NCBI GenBank assembly: GCA_018105865.1
Contig: CM030832.1
Location: forward strand, 18,487,519 to 18,551,518
Length of the DNA: 64,000 bases
Direction of reading: 5' to 3'
Source: Metaphire vulgaris
Lineage: Eukaryota; Annelida; Clitellata; Crassiclitellata; Megascolecidae
The notes under the pieces are model-generated. The model did not search any database. It had not been told where the DNA came from and was given only the letters and a program-made list of their open reading frames with translations. The position numbers and the translations under genes were made by a program. The number at the start of each line of letters is the position of its first letter. The first letter of the stretch is position 1. Shown here piece by piece: positions 1-12,490 of this stretch.

Positions 1-1580
1 CTGACAGACATAAAACGGAAAGAGCTGACTGAGATCGCGGACGCAGAAACAGTTGCGCATCGGATTTGCTCTTTAGTGCTCACTCGTAATGCGTACCGTT
101 AAATGGAAAAGACCACAAAAAGCAACCATAACGAAACGACCTCTAGCGGCTGGATTCCAGCAAACGCTAAAAAGAAAGCCGAAAATAAGAAGAGGGATTT
201 CGCAAACAGTCGTCGACGACGACGACGACGTTGACAGCAATCAAATGGGAGGCAGCGTCACAGTCTGTTTAGAACTTGTGCCGATCTTCTTTTTGTCTTC
301 CGTTTCAGTTCTCTGTCTCTCTCTCTGTCACAAACTCTACCTCTTGTATGGACCCAGATTCACGATTAATGTGCGTACTAAAAGCGGTTAATGCTTCGGT
401 CGTAACTGACGAAACAACTTTGTATCATCGCTGTGCGGGGTTCTGCGTCGAAATGGATCTGCACTGGCGCATCGTCTTCTTCCTCCTCCTCCTGCATCTC
501 ACTCCGCTGTTTTCAGTCATCGAGTAGCTGATGACGATCTTAAAGTGACAAGTTGACGGTGTCGTCGAATGGCCTTCGACCGAATCCAATCTCCTCTGCT
601 GACGACAAATGGAAGAAGCGTTGTACAGTGATCAAGTCTCGTGTGTCTTCCGGTCAGTTTAGTCTGCATTTAGTCTGCTAACGCTCGATTAGACGCATGT
701 AATTAAGCTATCAGAGAGACTGATGGAATATCATTACCTGATGCAAATACTCATCCGAATGTTATCAAATAAAATACGATCCCTTCGATCTTCACGAAGA
801 CTGAGATCCCGCAGTGGCAAATTGGCAATGTTCTTCTTCTTCTTCTTCTTCTTCTTCTTCTTCTTCTTCTTCTTCTTCTTCTTCTTCTTCTTCCGCAGGA
901 CTATTTATGGGTGCGTCGCAAATAGACGATTGGGGCATTCAATTAATTACCGGCAATTAGTCAAACGTCTTCTGCTGGGTTTAACTAAAGCTGATATCCG
1001 TTGCAGAATTCAATCGGATATTATCGGAACTAATGGAGCTCTGTAGAAGCGCGCATGACTGGATTATAGGCTTTGGCCAGAGGACGCCCTCTGGCGTCGC
1101 TCATGAATTCAGCACAGACCGTTGGCTCCGACACCAGCACGTGGATCTTCAATACACATTGCTTTGCATTTGCCACGAAATACCACCTGGAAGCGACATA
1201 CATTGTGGACTGTATCGCATCCAGGTCTCTTATAGAAGCACACCCAAAAATAAGAGGATAACACCCTTTAGATAGCTCTATTACATTGATATTGAATTTT
1301 GTGGGACAAGGTGAAGAACGAGCGCCAATCAAAGTCTACGCAATCTACCGTTTTAATTAAAACAAGGACGCCTTGAGAAATCCCAGTAATTTAACCAAAC
1401 ATGTTTATGGTGAGGGAAGACGCCTTCCTCAGACAGTCACTGGCTGGCTGTTTTCCCTCGAGGACAGACGAAACTACTGAAACTGTTTCTCTGTATACAT
1501 CGTTGCGAACAGACAGGGTTTTAGCTTTCAGGCCACAATAATAGCATTAGGTTTACCTAAGGACGCAGAGAAGACGACAG
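1..1580. other. Upstream region, no gene recognised
   Basis: No convincing coding exon is visible. Short open frames near 89-391 and 1033-1332 have no recognisable domain and overlap on both strands. A TTC microsatellite lies at about 830-894. The region precedes the protocadherin gene on the + strand and may include its promoter or a 5' non-coding exon, but no TATA box, initiator or splice donor can be assigned with confidence. Confidence 0.4.
830..894. repeat. (TTC)n microsatellite
   Basis: An uninterrupted TTC trinucleotide run of about 21 units lies in the upstream region. One strand is pure pyrimidine. Confidence 0.95.
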
Positions 1581-1583
1581 CGT

Positions 1584-1683
<100 letters not shown>

Positions 1684-1889
1684 AACTCCTTTATCATCTC
1701 ATACCTTCTTTCGGAAACTGACTGTCATAAAAGACTTTCAAATCGTAAAGTAGGCTAATTAACGAAAGTCTGGGTTTTCGCTCTCTTCAGCTTTCCTAAA
1801 GCCGAGCTTTGTTGTTCCTCTGATCTGACATCTTTGAAATCGCCAGATAACGCCAGAGTGATCCCAATATTTCCTCAAATATTCTAGGA

Positions 1890-2366
1890 CAGCGGTTCCC
1901 AAACTGTAGTCCGCGGACCGAAGGGGGTCCGCGGAGGATATGGCGGGGGTCCGCGAGAGCCTCCCTAAATATTCAGCAACACTTCGTAGTTTTAACATTA
2001 ACAGTCTGTATACTCAAATTAATGCCTTTCGCGAATTATTGACTGTTTGTGCAAAACAAAGTAAGCACGTCCATCTCATTAACAGTAATTCTATTTGAGA
2101 TAATTGGACGAAGTAGCTGGTTCTGGAAAGAAGTGTCCAATCTATCAGTAATGTAACGCCATTTATTCAGTGTTTAATTGCATATTATGATTGTCCGAAT
2201 CGTATAGTAATTCGTCCATAGAGCTAGAGCCGCTAACCAAATATGGCGTCTGACCGTTATTTTAATTAAATATTAACTGTGACATTTACTTGCTAAATAA
2301 TGTGGTCCGCGAGCTAAGCTTAGAACAAAATAGGGGTCCGCAATCCAAAAAGTTTGAGAACCTCTG
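1890..2366. mobile_element. Non-autonomous hAT element (477 bp)
   Basis: The termini CAGCGGTTCCCAAACT and AGTTTGAGAACCTCTG are imperfect inverted repeats of the hAT 'CAGNGGTTC' type. An exact 8-bp target duplication TTCTAGGA flanks the element at 1882-1889 and 2367-2374. There is no transposase frame inside. GGTCCGCGG-like subterminal motifs recur near both ends. Confidence 0.92.
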
Positions 2367-2533
2367 TTCTAGGAAAAGCAATTGTTGCGCAACTTCAGCG
2401 ACTAACAATCAAAGTGTCTTTTATCAAATTCTATGGCGCAAGTGAATCGATCAACTCCCTATTTTGAACCATGGACATCTGTCTTAGTTACGGCAAGCAT
2501 GTTAAAGGTTAGGGCTAGGGTAGGCCTACTGTC

Positions 2534-2824
2534 CAGTGGCGGTTCCAGGAATTCTTGGTGGGTGATGAAACTTTTTGGGAAGTTGGGGGGGATGCAAAGT
2601 GAAGAAGAAAAACAAGAAAAAGAGAAAAAGGTCATTGTTATAGTAGTGTTTTGCTCACTAAATGTTAAAAAACCTTGCCAAAAAGGCCGACAAGCAAAAA
2701 AGAAGGTCATGTGCAGTAAATTTTTAAACTCGCCGGAAAATAGGCTGACAAGGGCTAAAAAAGGTCATTCGGAACCCTGGTGGGGGATGCATCCCCAGTC
2801 ATCAACATGGTGGAACCGTCACTG
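2534..2824. mobile_element. Non-autonomous hAT-like MITE (291 bp)
   Basis: It begins CAGTGGCGGTTCCAGG and ends TGGAACCGTCACTG. The flanks CTACTGTC (2526-2533) and CTACTGCA (2825-2832) match at 6 of 8 bases. It contains two copies of the internal cassette discussed in the findings (GACAAGCAAAAAAG..GGTCAT near 2688-2710, and a diverged copy near 2745-2767). Confidence 0.8.
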
Positions 2825-3008
2825 CTACTGCAGCTGTGTCTACGATTTCGTTTCATTTTTTATTTTCACTTTAGCTATTTTAAGAAAGGGTTTTAGTGAA
2901 TACAAGTATATCGAAATTTATTTAGTGCGAACATTCTGCCAAATTAGTTGATTCGAATGACAGCGGATGACTCGAATAGCAGTTGAAAGCCTTTATATAT
3001 ATTTTCAG

Positions 3009-5864
3009 GTTCTGTCGTAGCCTTTGCCGCTGAAGCCGTCTCTTTACGAGCAATATGTTCCTCAGATCCGTTCTGTTGGTCAATCGACACCGCACAGCTT
3101 CCCAAAGGTGCACGCTGGAGCGGCAGCTGCTGCCACTGCTACTGCTGCTGCTGCTGCTCCTCCTCCTCTTTTCCCTGGTTCTGTCTGCTCCCTCCGCCAA
3201 CGATGACGTCATGAGGTATACTTTCAGCGAAGAAAGGCCGCCGGACACGGTCATAGGCAACCTCATCGACGATTTCGAGCTTCGTTCGAGGTACAACGGC
3301 AGCGTTATCGGCCAGCTGCGCTTCGCCTTCCTGCTGACCGCCGACCTCGACAGACAGTACTTCGGCGTCGACGAGGCCAGCGGCGTCGTACGCTCCACCC
3401 TTCGCGTTGACCGCGATGCGATCTGTCCCCGGATGAAGGACTGTGTCATTAAATTCGACGTCGTCGTCAAACCCATCATCTACTTCCAGATCCTTAAGGT
3501 CGAAGTGGTGATCACCGATCTCAACGACAACGAGCCGATCTTCCCGAGAGAACGCTTCGTCTACGATCTGTCGGAAGCGGCTGAGCTCGGCAGCGCCTTC
3601 GTTGTTCCCGGAGCAACCGACATGGACAGCGGAAACTTCGGCATCTGCTGCCATAGGATCCGCCAGCCAGAGGAGATATTCGAGCTGAAGGCCCAGAGCA
3701 CCGTCGACGACGACACCGACCTTCGTCTGATCCTCATTCGAAAGCTCGACCGCGAGAGGGTCGATCGATTTCAGGTGACGGTCTTCGCGATGGACGGCGG
3801 CGATCCGCCGAGGACGGGATCGATGGTCGTCGACGTCAGAGTCGTCGACGCCAACGACAACAACCCCGAGTTCCAGAATTCCTCCTACGAGATCAGCGTT
3901 CGCGAGAGCATCGCCAAGGGCACGGTGCTGCTGCAGGTGAAAGCGACCGATCGAGACAGCGGATCCAACGGACTGATCGTCTACGATTTCTCGAGGCACA
4001 CGACGCAGGAATACGGACAACTGTTCGGCATCGAACGAAGTTCGGAGAGATCTTTCTTCTGCGCGAACTGGACTACGAGAAGAGCGCCATTCACCTGCTG
4101 TCGGTGACGGCCACCGACCAGGGTCCCGACTCCCTCCCGTCACACGCATCGGTCGTCATCCGCGTGGAAGACGTCAACGACAACACTCCACAGATCAACG
4201 TCAACACGCTGACGGGAGACGGTCACGCCGCGGTGGCGGAGAACTCCGACCACGGGGCGTTCGTCGCTCACGTGTCGGTGACGGACCCTGACAGCGCCGA
4301 CAGAGGCAGATGCTACTGCTCCATCGACAATCCTCTGTTTCTTCTCGAGAAGATGTATTCGACGGAGTTCAAGCTGGTGACGGCGGCGCGTTTCGATCGC
4401 GAGAAGAAGGACCTGTACGTCGTAACGATCAGCTGCCGAGACTTCGGTCTCATCTCACAGACGTCGTCGGTCGCGCTACGGGTTCACATCACCGACGAAA
4501 ACGACCACGCTCCGCGTTTTCACTCGGAGTCCGTTTCCTACGAGATCCCGGAAAACTCTCCGGTCGGCAGCGAAGTGGCGAGGGTCGAAGCAAACGATCG
4601 AGACTCGGGAAGCAATGCGGAGATCGTCTACAGAATCGACGAAGAAGGCTCGACTGTCGCCGCCGCCGACGACAGCGGTGTCGTAGTTACGATAGACGAA
4701 ACGACGGGTCTCATCAGAACTAGATCCGTCCTCGATCACGAACAGACCGCCGTCTTTCTATTCACTGTGATCGCGACCGACCGAGGAGCCGAACCCAAGT
4801 ACTCGGCACTTCGCGTGACGCTTAAAGTGCTCGACGAAGACGACGAGAAACCGACGTTCGTAGCAACCAGTTACGCCTTCACGGTGTCCGAGAACCAACC
4901 GCCGTGGACGGAAGTGGGGCCGGTGATGGCCGTCGACAGGGACTCGTCGCCATTCAATCGATTCATTTACTTCATGGACAAGAACAGCGATTCGTTTTCG
5001 CTGTTTGAAATTGAACCGCGCAGTGGAAACATCAGAACGCGGCAGGTGCTCGACCGAGAGAATCGGGCTGTCCACCTGCTGACCGTTGCCGTCAGTCCAG
5101 ACGACAATCCATTATATAGCGCCACCGCTTCGGTGATCGTCAACGTCGGCGACATGAATGACCACAAGCCTCGTTTTCGTTATCCGTCGAACAATAATGA
5201 CACCGTGACGGTGTCAAGTCAGACACCTCGCGGCTTCACCTTCATGCAGATCAAGGGCTTCGATCTGGACTCCGGATCAAACGGTAATCTCACCTACCAC
5301 GTTACAAAGGGAGATCCAAGTGGCTTGTTCTTCGTCGATCCGTACACGGGAAATCTGATCGTAAACACAGAACTAGACGCGATCGATTATCAGGAGCTGT
5401 TCCTGTCACTGATGATTCAAGATGGAGGCTCTCCGCCGTTGACGGCGTCAGCCGAACTACGGGTAGTGATCACCAAAGAGATGCCTTTTGCGGAAAAGAA
5501 TCGACACTACAGTCTGTTGGCCAACGAGTACATGGTGTTCGTTTTGGCCATCACACTGGCCGCCATTCTGGTCGCCATAATTGTAATAGCCGTGGTCATT
5601 GTGTTGGTTCGTATGGAGGACCGTCGACGAACGTCGAAGGCGAAGAAAGGAGGACTGACGAACGGCAATTTCGTAACGACGATCGAAAGACGAAAACCGG
5701 AATCGAACCCCGTCAACGACGACACATCGAGGAGGCAAAATGCCGATCAGGCAGCAGCTTACTCTGACTTCGAGTCGAACAAAGAGCCTGCCGCTGCCTT
5801 ACATGTCGATTCCCTTCTTCAGAGAATGATTGACTCAGAGCGAAACGAAAAACAACAGGTTTGA
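3009..5864 (+). CDS. Protocadherin, large ectodomain exon
   Basis: A single-pass adhesion receptor of the protocadherin family, acting at the cell surface by calcium-dependent homophilic binding. Translation starts at 3055. A possible splice acceptor (ATTTTCAG, 3001-3008) lies just upstream. The first 48 residues are a signal sequence with a leucine run encoded by CTG repeats. Seven cadherin repeats follow, at about residues 52-161, 162-271, 272-381, 382-490, 491-601, 602-709 and 710-812, numbered with the frame restored. Calcium-binding linkers of the D-x-N-D-N-x-P type are visible, for example DLNDNEP, DANDNNP and DVNDNTP, together with DRDSGSN motifs. A transmembrane helix spans about 827-853 and a basic tail follows. 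The reading frame breaks by one base near 4041 inside repeat 3. Clear cadherin sequence continues in the +1 frame to a stop at 5862-5864. A possible splice donor at 5859 (CAG/GTTTGA) sits just before that stop in phase 0. A large exon encoding the whole ectodomain is characteristic of the family. Confidence 0.95.
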
Positions 5865-5933
5865 AGCAACAGTTTCATACACTGTACCTCTTAATAATAG
5901 GCTAATAATGCTGCTGCTGCTGATGATGATGAT

Positions 5934-5934
5934 G

Positions 5935-6014
<80 letters not shown>
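5934..6014. repeat. (AAT)n microsatellite
   Basis: A run of about 27 AAT units lies about 70 bases after the protocadherin large exon, preceded by a short GAT run. Confidence 0.95.
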
Positions 6015-6015
<1 letters not shown>

Positions 6016-6157
6016 GCAACAGTAATAACTGAGCTCTATTAGTGGTTTAATAGGGTATCACCTGTGTTAGAAATCACTGTGCCTCATATAGCCCTCTATT
6101 TCAGTTTCTGTCTGCTTTAATCGCATTTGATGATTTTGTTCGTCCGAGCCCATAAAC

Positions 6158-6615
6158 CATAGATGTAATAAACATTTTTTACGTTTTTTATTTTTCCGAT
6201 GTTTCTTTCGTTTTTTAAATTTTTTCCAACGTTTTTTTTATTATAAAAAATGTTTGAAAAAATAAAAATAGATTTTCTTAAATCATCTACCACGAGCTAA
6301 TTCATTATCTTTATCCTGTTTAGCTATAGAGTATAGTCGATTGCTTATTAGCAGGTCATGCAGCTTTACATACCTGCAACATGGAGTAAGCAATTTATGC
6401 CAATATTATTGCCATTTATTTCATTTCACAGTCGTTTTGCATAGTGTGACTTGATTGTTTATTCCCCGTGGGTGGATAAAGCACATTCTCTAATCTCGCT
6501 CAGATAAAAGTCATTAACGTTTTTTATTCAACGTTTTTAACGTTTTTCATTTTTGTAACGTTTTTTACGTTTTCTAACGTTGTTTATTATTTATGCCAAC
6601 GTTTTTACATCTATG
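6158..6615. mobile_element. hAT-like MITE rich in AACGTTTTT (458 bp)
   Basis: The ends CATAGATGTAATAAAC and TTTTTACATCTATG form terminal inverted repeats. The exact 8-bp duplication CCATAAAC sits at 6150-6157 and 6616-6623. Subterminal AACGTTTTT motifs are repeated at both ends, as is typical of transposase-binding arrays. There is no coding capacity. Confidence 0.9.
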
Positions 6616-6623
6616 CCATAAAC

Positions 6624-7268
6624 AACATAACATTTGGGAGTAGATTTATGTCGTGCTATAACTATAAAATGTGCGGCAATTACAATGCAATGGCCACCGT
6701 CATAATTATAATTATAATATAATAAAAACAAGCTATTAGCAAACTAAACAAAACTAAAATATGACTCCAGCTTGTCGAAGAAAACACTGAAACGTTTAAG
6801 TTAGACACAAAATGAAATATTCCAATTATCACTCAAGCTGTTACTGCGCAATAGTGATTATAGGGGTGTCAGTTTACAGTTGGCTTTTGTAGCCCAAATT
6901 TATTTTCTGAAATGCTAGAAATTTTCTTTATCTACCTCACATTTTATTATTTCCAATGGAAGTGCGTGTTCATAAGATATACTCTCTACTTCAATGTGCA
7001 GTAAGCGTTAACTATGTGATATGTTCACAGCTGCAGCCCTAAATTGCCTTTTTAAAGCACATTAATGTTTTAAAATATCACTTCTATTGACTCTTGGCGC
7101 TATTTAAAATCCATTTTCCTGTAGCGTTACAGAGCCATTAAAATCTTGCTACTAAAAATCGAGGCGTTATCTACAGTAAAGCTGATGGATAAATTTGGAT
7201 GATTTTCAAGCTAATCGAAATGTAGTTTTAGTTGACTCATTGTCTCTACTTTCAACCGACAGTGAAGA
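6624..7268. other. AT-rich intronic sequence
   Basis: No exon, RNA gene or repeat with clear borders is seen. It probably belongs to the protocadherin intron 5859-9914. Confidence 0.4.
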
Positions 7269-7335
7269 TTCTTTCTTTCTTTCTTTCTTTCTTTCTTCTT
7301 CTTTCTTCTTCTTCTTCTTCTTCTTCTTCTTCTTC
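7269..7335. repeat. (TTTC)n/(TTC)n microsatellite
   Basis: A pyrimidine-only tract changes from TTTC to TTC units. Confidence 0.95.
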
Positions 7336-7654
7336 CTTTGGTCCTCGAAATGAAGCTATCTAGAAACGACACTTGCAGTCACTAAAACAGCACACTGCCA
7401 CACTTGAAATTAAATCTCAGCGGAGCGTAATCCATTGCCAGATTTCCATGATCTGACATTAGCTGAGACATTTAAAAAAACTCTTTGCGTATTTTTGCTA
7501 TGGTATCGATCAACTCTTACAGTCGCCATCAGTGGCTTCAGTTGAAAATTATATTTTGTTGATCTCAAACCGGAAGACAAGCTGTCAACTCACTGTACTA
7601 ATAGACACTATGTAGGCCTATATGTAAATGCACCCTTTCAAGCATGGAAAGGAA

Positions 7655-7656
<2 letters not shown>

Positions 7657-7747
<91 letters not shown>

Positions 7748-7790
7748 GACAGACAGAGACAGACAGAGACAGAGAGACAGAGAGAGAGAC

Positions 7791-7823
<33 letters not shown>

Positions 7824-7849
7824 CAGAAAGACAGAGAGAAAGAGACAGA
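7657..7849. repeat. (GA)n/(GACA)n compound microsatellite
   Basis: About 190 bases of GA dinucleotides are interspersed with GACA units, nearly pure purine on the + strand. Open frames across it are artefacts of the repeat. Confidence 0.95.
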
Positions 7850-9914
7850 GGGGTGGCTGCTTGCGTGGTCGTCGGTTGATCACTTTGCTTCGGTGGCATT
7901 CAATGTTTCGGTGCCATGACAGTGTCGTGGTCAGCCTTCCGATCGATTCATTAGCAGTTCTCTGTGGGTGTTAACTCTATCAAAAGCCTCGCGGCGATCA
8001 ATAAATGGCGATTATATTGGATCAGCAAGAGCTCTTCGCGCCAGGCGCTGGGTTCTGAAGCGGCAATCTATCTATCAGAGTGGACAAAGGGTGCGGTGCT
8101 GTGGGAACTCAGTATTATTTTAATTACGCCGAGAGAGAGACTGACAATGCAAGAGCGCGGAACAATAGGCACCGAATCTGTCCATTAGAAGTCTGTTTTC
8201 AAGAACCAGGCCATAATCTATTGTGCACAGTCAGGTCATGCGGCGGCGGCGGCGGCGATTGTGAGAGAGCATGCCATTGATTCTGAGAGGTCTCTCGTCA
8301 ACCCACTGCAGCCACGACAATCCATTTCCTGACTTCTGCTTCTTAGTTAGTCCTCGACATGTTGGAATTCAAAGCGTTGTTGATAAAAGGACTAGGTGGG
8401 AACAAGTTTTTGACCATTTGGAATCAAACATTGCAGAAGTTGCTGACTGTAGGCCTAAAACTGAATTTTGTAGGCCTACCGGAATAAGCAGGGGTCAGTC
8501 AGTCAACAACAAATTACAAAGTATAAGAAAAAGATCATGACATTTCGATGGGCACAAAGGTCGACCGTGGTTACGGTAACTTACGGCTACAGCAACATAA
8601 GCACGCCAGATATGGACAACGAGGAAAACTCGTGGCAAAAAATAACGCTCTTGAGATGAAACGACTAAGTTCGCTTCTGTGTGTCACTTGAACCGAGAAA
8701 AGGAAAATGAGTGGACACTAAAGCAGAGTATCTGTAGATTGGACGAAGAAAGTCTCCCTGTATACTGCGGAACTATTAGTAGACCAGATGCCAGATGGTT
8801 GCTCAGGGAAAGACAAGTAACAACGGACGGTTCTTGCAGACATAGATTCAAGAGGGCGTTGGTTGGATGGCATCATCATCCATCAGGTTGTCCCTCGGAA
8901 CGAAGAAAGAATCCGAACTTCAGCTCAGAAATTAACAGCGAAGCCGTTTGGAGCGAACCAATTAAGCGGCGTCCGCCGTAATTGAGTCGCAAATGCCCGC
9001 CGCCGCCGCCGACCAGATTTAGCGCAAGAATGTTTTTCGTATAATCAGCGAGATTACATTACTTCGTGAAATGTTTTGACACAGGCTTCTACTGAAATTG
9101 CTACATTTCAAGTTTGACTCGCCGTTCAATACTGCTATCTGCTCTAGACTCGGTGGCCTGCAGAGGGAGCGGGGGGGGGGGGAGCGGTGGTCCCGGGTAT
9201 CCACCAGATGGGGACATCCAAATTGACTCGGCGACCAGGGACAAATCGCACATTGATTAATAAATGAAGTTGTAAAATTGTTGAAAATATTGGCCCTTCA
9301 CCGCGTGAAGAATTTGCAGGCCGCTGGTTTAGCCTAAATTGAAACACTGAAGGAGAGCTGCGTCATCGCTTGAGTTGGAAAATATCTAGAGCTGCATAGT
9401 GGATGTAAATTGGAAATATTGAGGCTGAGCTTGCATGATTGCATAAGTGTAAACTGGTGAAATCTCTTTCTGTCGATTCATTCAATGGCATTGAAAATGC
9501 TATATTCTAAAACAGATCATCATTCCTGTATTTTGATGTTTTGAAGACTGTTTCGCCGTCTCTCTCTTGATGGCAGGACAGAGTTAGGCCTATGTTTCAT
9601 CTCGTGCTTTGTCTCCTTCAACTTTAGATGACTAAAATAAGTTTTCAATTGCCGTCTTTGAAGAGATTTTCTTCAGAAGTTTTGTGTTCTTGCGTTTTCA
9701 AAGAGAATTTTCCTATGCTCGTTTGACGCCTTCATCCTACGTTTGAACGCAATTGCGCACAATGCCTAATGTTCAAGGCTAAAAACTTTCAAGAGCGAAA
9801 CTAAGATTGTCAGCGCGCGGTCTGCCCGGCAGCTGAATCCTTGGTGGTCCTTGGATTACTAGCCCATATATTGCAGCGTTAAGATTGGCGGAAATTTGAC
9901 GTTTATTTTTCCAG
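7850..9914. other. Intronic sequence, nothing assigned
   Basis: Short open frames (for example 8271-8540 and 8679-8981) show no family resemblance. Short GGC runs near 8238-8256 and GCC runs near 8998-9010, and a G homopolymer near 9172-9182, are the only structures seen. No exon with paired splice sites is convincing before 9914. Confidence 0.35.
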
Positions 9915-10205
9915 CGATCAGACGGCGGTGGCCTCCTAGCGGCTGGCTTTGGCGACAGCGGAAAGCCAGTGGTCGTTTTCATAAAAGATCAGAAAGATTC
10001 GGACGGATATCTGTACGGAGGTCGCGACAGTGAGGGAGACGACGAAGACGAAGAGCAAAGAGGCGGCAGAGGCGGAGGGGAAGGAGGAGGAGGAGGAGGA
10101 GGAGGAGGAGGAGGGTGCCAACAGGGACCTACTCACTTCGCTCCATCGACGCAGCAAAAGACACAATGTCGACGCTTGCGACATCAACTGTTACGCGTCA
10201 CGGAG
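9915..10205 (+). CDS. Probable protocadherin cytoplasmic exon 2
   Basis: The exon is bounded by a strong acceptor (pyrimidine-rich GTTTATTTTTCCAG ending at 9914) and a consensus donor (GAG/GTAAGTG at 10206). It is 291 bases, 97 codons, open throughout in the phase expected from the large exon's donor at 5859. It encodes a hydrophilic, acidic and glycine-rich stretch, with DDEDEE followed by an 11-glycine run encoded by GGA repeats at 10083-10115. In this frame it would join the next exon in the glutamate-run frame, which stops early. One extra base in the G-rich end of the repeat (about 10113-10117) would instead join it to the much longer frame of exon 3. No known domain is recognised. Assignment to the protocadherin is inferred from phase, strand and position. 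A separate gene is the alternative. Confidence 0.6.
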
Positions 10206-10682
10206 GTAAGTGCTTCACTAGATCTTAGACAAACGTCCGGTTGCGAAGGATAAATGATTGCAAAGTGCAATACATGTTTCCGGCAATTTTCTTCTAATTA
10301 ACTGGGAAATGCAAAGGCGAGCGCAGGCAGGAGATGAATAAATATCTATTCCAATGCCCTACTTCCATTCTCCAGCGCTGTTCACACAGACAATACCCGA
10401 CATGTATAGGTAAGCGTATAAGGCGACATTCATTTAGCGCAACTGTTATACAATTTCATACGCGCAGCTATTAATAAGGCTTAGCAAGTCATCGAACGAA
10501 AACCAAAAAGAGACGTTGAGTGGGTTGGTGTTGTGCACTGTGTTCGATATGTTTTAATTAAGTCTGACAGGTGATTGCTTAGTTTCAATCAATAGACAGT
10601 AGAAAAATGAAGTATAAATTAGCTCTGGTGTTCTCTTGTGGAGTATGGGTGCTCTCAGTTGGAGTAGAGGTGTTCTCAGTTG

Positions 10683-12490
10683 CAGTGGCGTAGCCAGTGG
10701 CGTATTTAGAATTTTGGTAAGGGGGTCAGCCCATGGGGAGCGCGAAGCACGAGCCTATAATGGGGGTCTAGGGGTGTAGTCCTCAGTGGGGTCCAGGGGC
10801 AAAGCCCTGGTGGGGGTCTGGCGACATTTTAAGATTTTCCAGATTAATTTTTCTGAAAATATGCATGATTATGTTCTTTTCATCAACATGTGCAAGCCAC
10901 CTTTATTGGAGAAAAAATGGAATTCTGTGGGCTGTGACTAAGCCCTGTATGCATATTAGGCTGAAAATGTAAGCGTTTTAGACTCAAAATCTAATGTTGT
11001 CTGGCGAAATCGCTTTGAAGGTGGACCAGAAGACATTTTAAAAATATCATGAACACTAAGCTAGTAAGTTCTTGGAGTAATGATTACTCCAAGAGTAAGT
11101 TACGCAAGATCATAGATGTGACGTCACACTGCTTAATAAATAAGTAAATCTAATCTAACAGAGTTCTGTTTTCTATCAGTAATGCATGACTTGACTCCTA
11201 CGTGTTGTAACTGTTGTTTAACCCCTTGAATTCCCGTTGAATTTAACTCATTGAATAATTCTTTTAAGTCCCAACGCTGGAGTGACAAGATTATAAAATT
11301 AAGATTATGGTTTAATTAGAAGACCAGAGGCATATACTTGAATTCACTTTCTGTACGTACGTGGGACAACTACAGCACTTGATTGGCCAGAATGGATGGG
11401 TCAGGACAGGACGTTGGTAACGAAGTAAAAGTAACGCGTTACAATACGTACATTTGAGTACTTCGTGCTGTAACGAAGTACACAACTTACCCAGTACTTT
11501 TTACTTGTAACAAATAAGTTTTTATTCAAATATTAGTACTTTTAATTTATACATTTAGTCTTTCATGTTTGTTACAATAAAAATCGCCAAAAACATTTAC
11601 TGGAGTATCTGTTTAATTCTTCACAACTTCCCGTGTTTAGTCGTACAGGGTTGACAATGACCAACAAACGCAATGCATGATGAAATTGTTTAAAATATCT
11701 TTTTATAATGTATTAAGTGCAGTTAAGAAAAAAAAAACCAGTGATGGCCTTTTTTGCTTACCCGAGTTTTCACGGCAAACAAAAAAATTTTTAAGGTCAG
11801 TCTGAAAACCGGTGATGACCTTTTTACTTATCAACATTATTTTTGTTGGTGGTATGAAAAATTGGACTTACAACGGAACAAAAACTGATGACGGCTTTGT
11901 GAAACCAGCATTTAAAAAAAAATGTGTACGGTTGACTCTGAGCATGTTTTTGTAATAAAAATGTGATTTAGCATGATAAAATGATTCCAATTATAAACTT
12001 TTTACTTTTTACTTAAAAAACTTTTTGAAAACTTTTTGAAAACTATTTTTATAGGTACTTTTACCCCTTCAAGTAAAAATGACATAATACTTGTACTTTT
12101 ACTTGAGTACTCAAACTCAGTACTTCATACAACACTGGCCGACAGGCTAGGCCAAGACCAAAGGGGGGCCATTGCCCAAATGGCCCAATGGTAAATACGC
12201 CACTGGGCGTAGCCAAGGGTTTTTTGGGGTGGGTTAACCCTCTTGGCTGCCGAAAACAAAATAATGTTAATGAGTCTTCATGCATTTTTAATTTTTTACG
12301 CGACTTTAGGGGTCAAACCCCCTTGGCTATAGACTGTAAAGGCTTAAGTAAGAGGCGATGACCTTTTGCTCGTCAGCTAAAAAAAACTTGAGGTGATAAC
12401 GTTTTTTTGCTTGTCAGGATTTGTCCAAAGCTGGTCACGGTCAAAACCAAAAACCAAACCACCCTTCCGGAAATCCTGGCTACGCCACTG
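10683..12490. mobile_element. CAGTGGCGTAGCC MITE, split by an insertion
   Basis: Outer element with termini CAGTGGCGTAGCCA and GGCTACGCCACTG. The exact 8-bp duplication CTCAGTTG is at 10675-10682 and 12491-12498. Its own body is only about 300 bp (12206-12490 plus the first 12 bases) and closely resembles the intact copy at 43207-43541. The rest is the nested element 10695-12205. It carries two cassette copies, near 12355-12375 and 12400-12418. Confidence 0.92.
10695..12205. mobile_element. hAT-like MITE nested in another MITE (1511 bp)
   Basis: The ends CAGTGGCGTATTTA and TAAATACGCCACTG are near-perfect inverted repeats. The exact 8-bp duplication GGCGTAGC (10687-10694 and 12206-12213) lies within the terminus of the host MITE, so this insertion is the younger. 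Inside, about 11402-12136 looks like a further element with GTAACGAAGTAAAAG-type ends. No transposase frame is present. Confidence 0.9.

Noticed and set aside
89..391. A 100-codon basic protein upstream of the protocadherin
   Set aside because: It overlaps another open frame, has no recognisable domain, and no splice or promoter evidence supports it.
3139..4149. 336-codon open frame on the - strand inside the protocadherin
   Set aside because: It is the antisense of strongly biased cadherin codons. The + strand has clear cadherin motifs.
7618..7919. Serine/leucine-rich and Arg/Glu-rich open frames on both strands
   Set aside because: They are products of the GA/GACA repeat. No domain or splice support.
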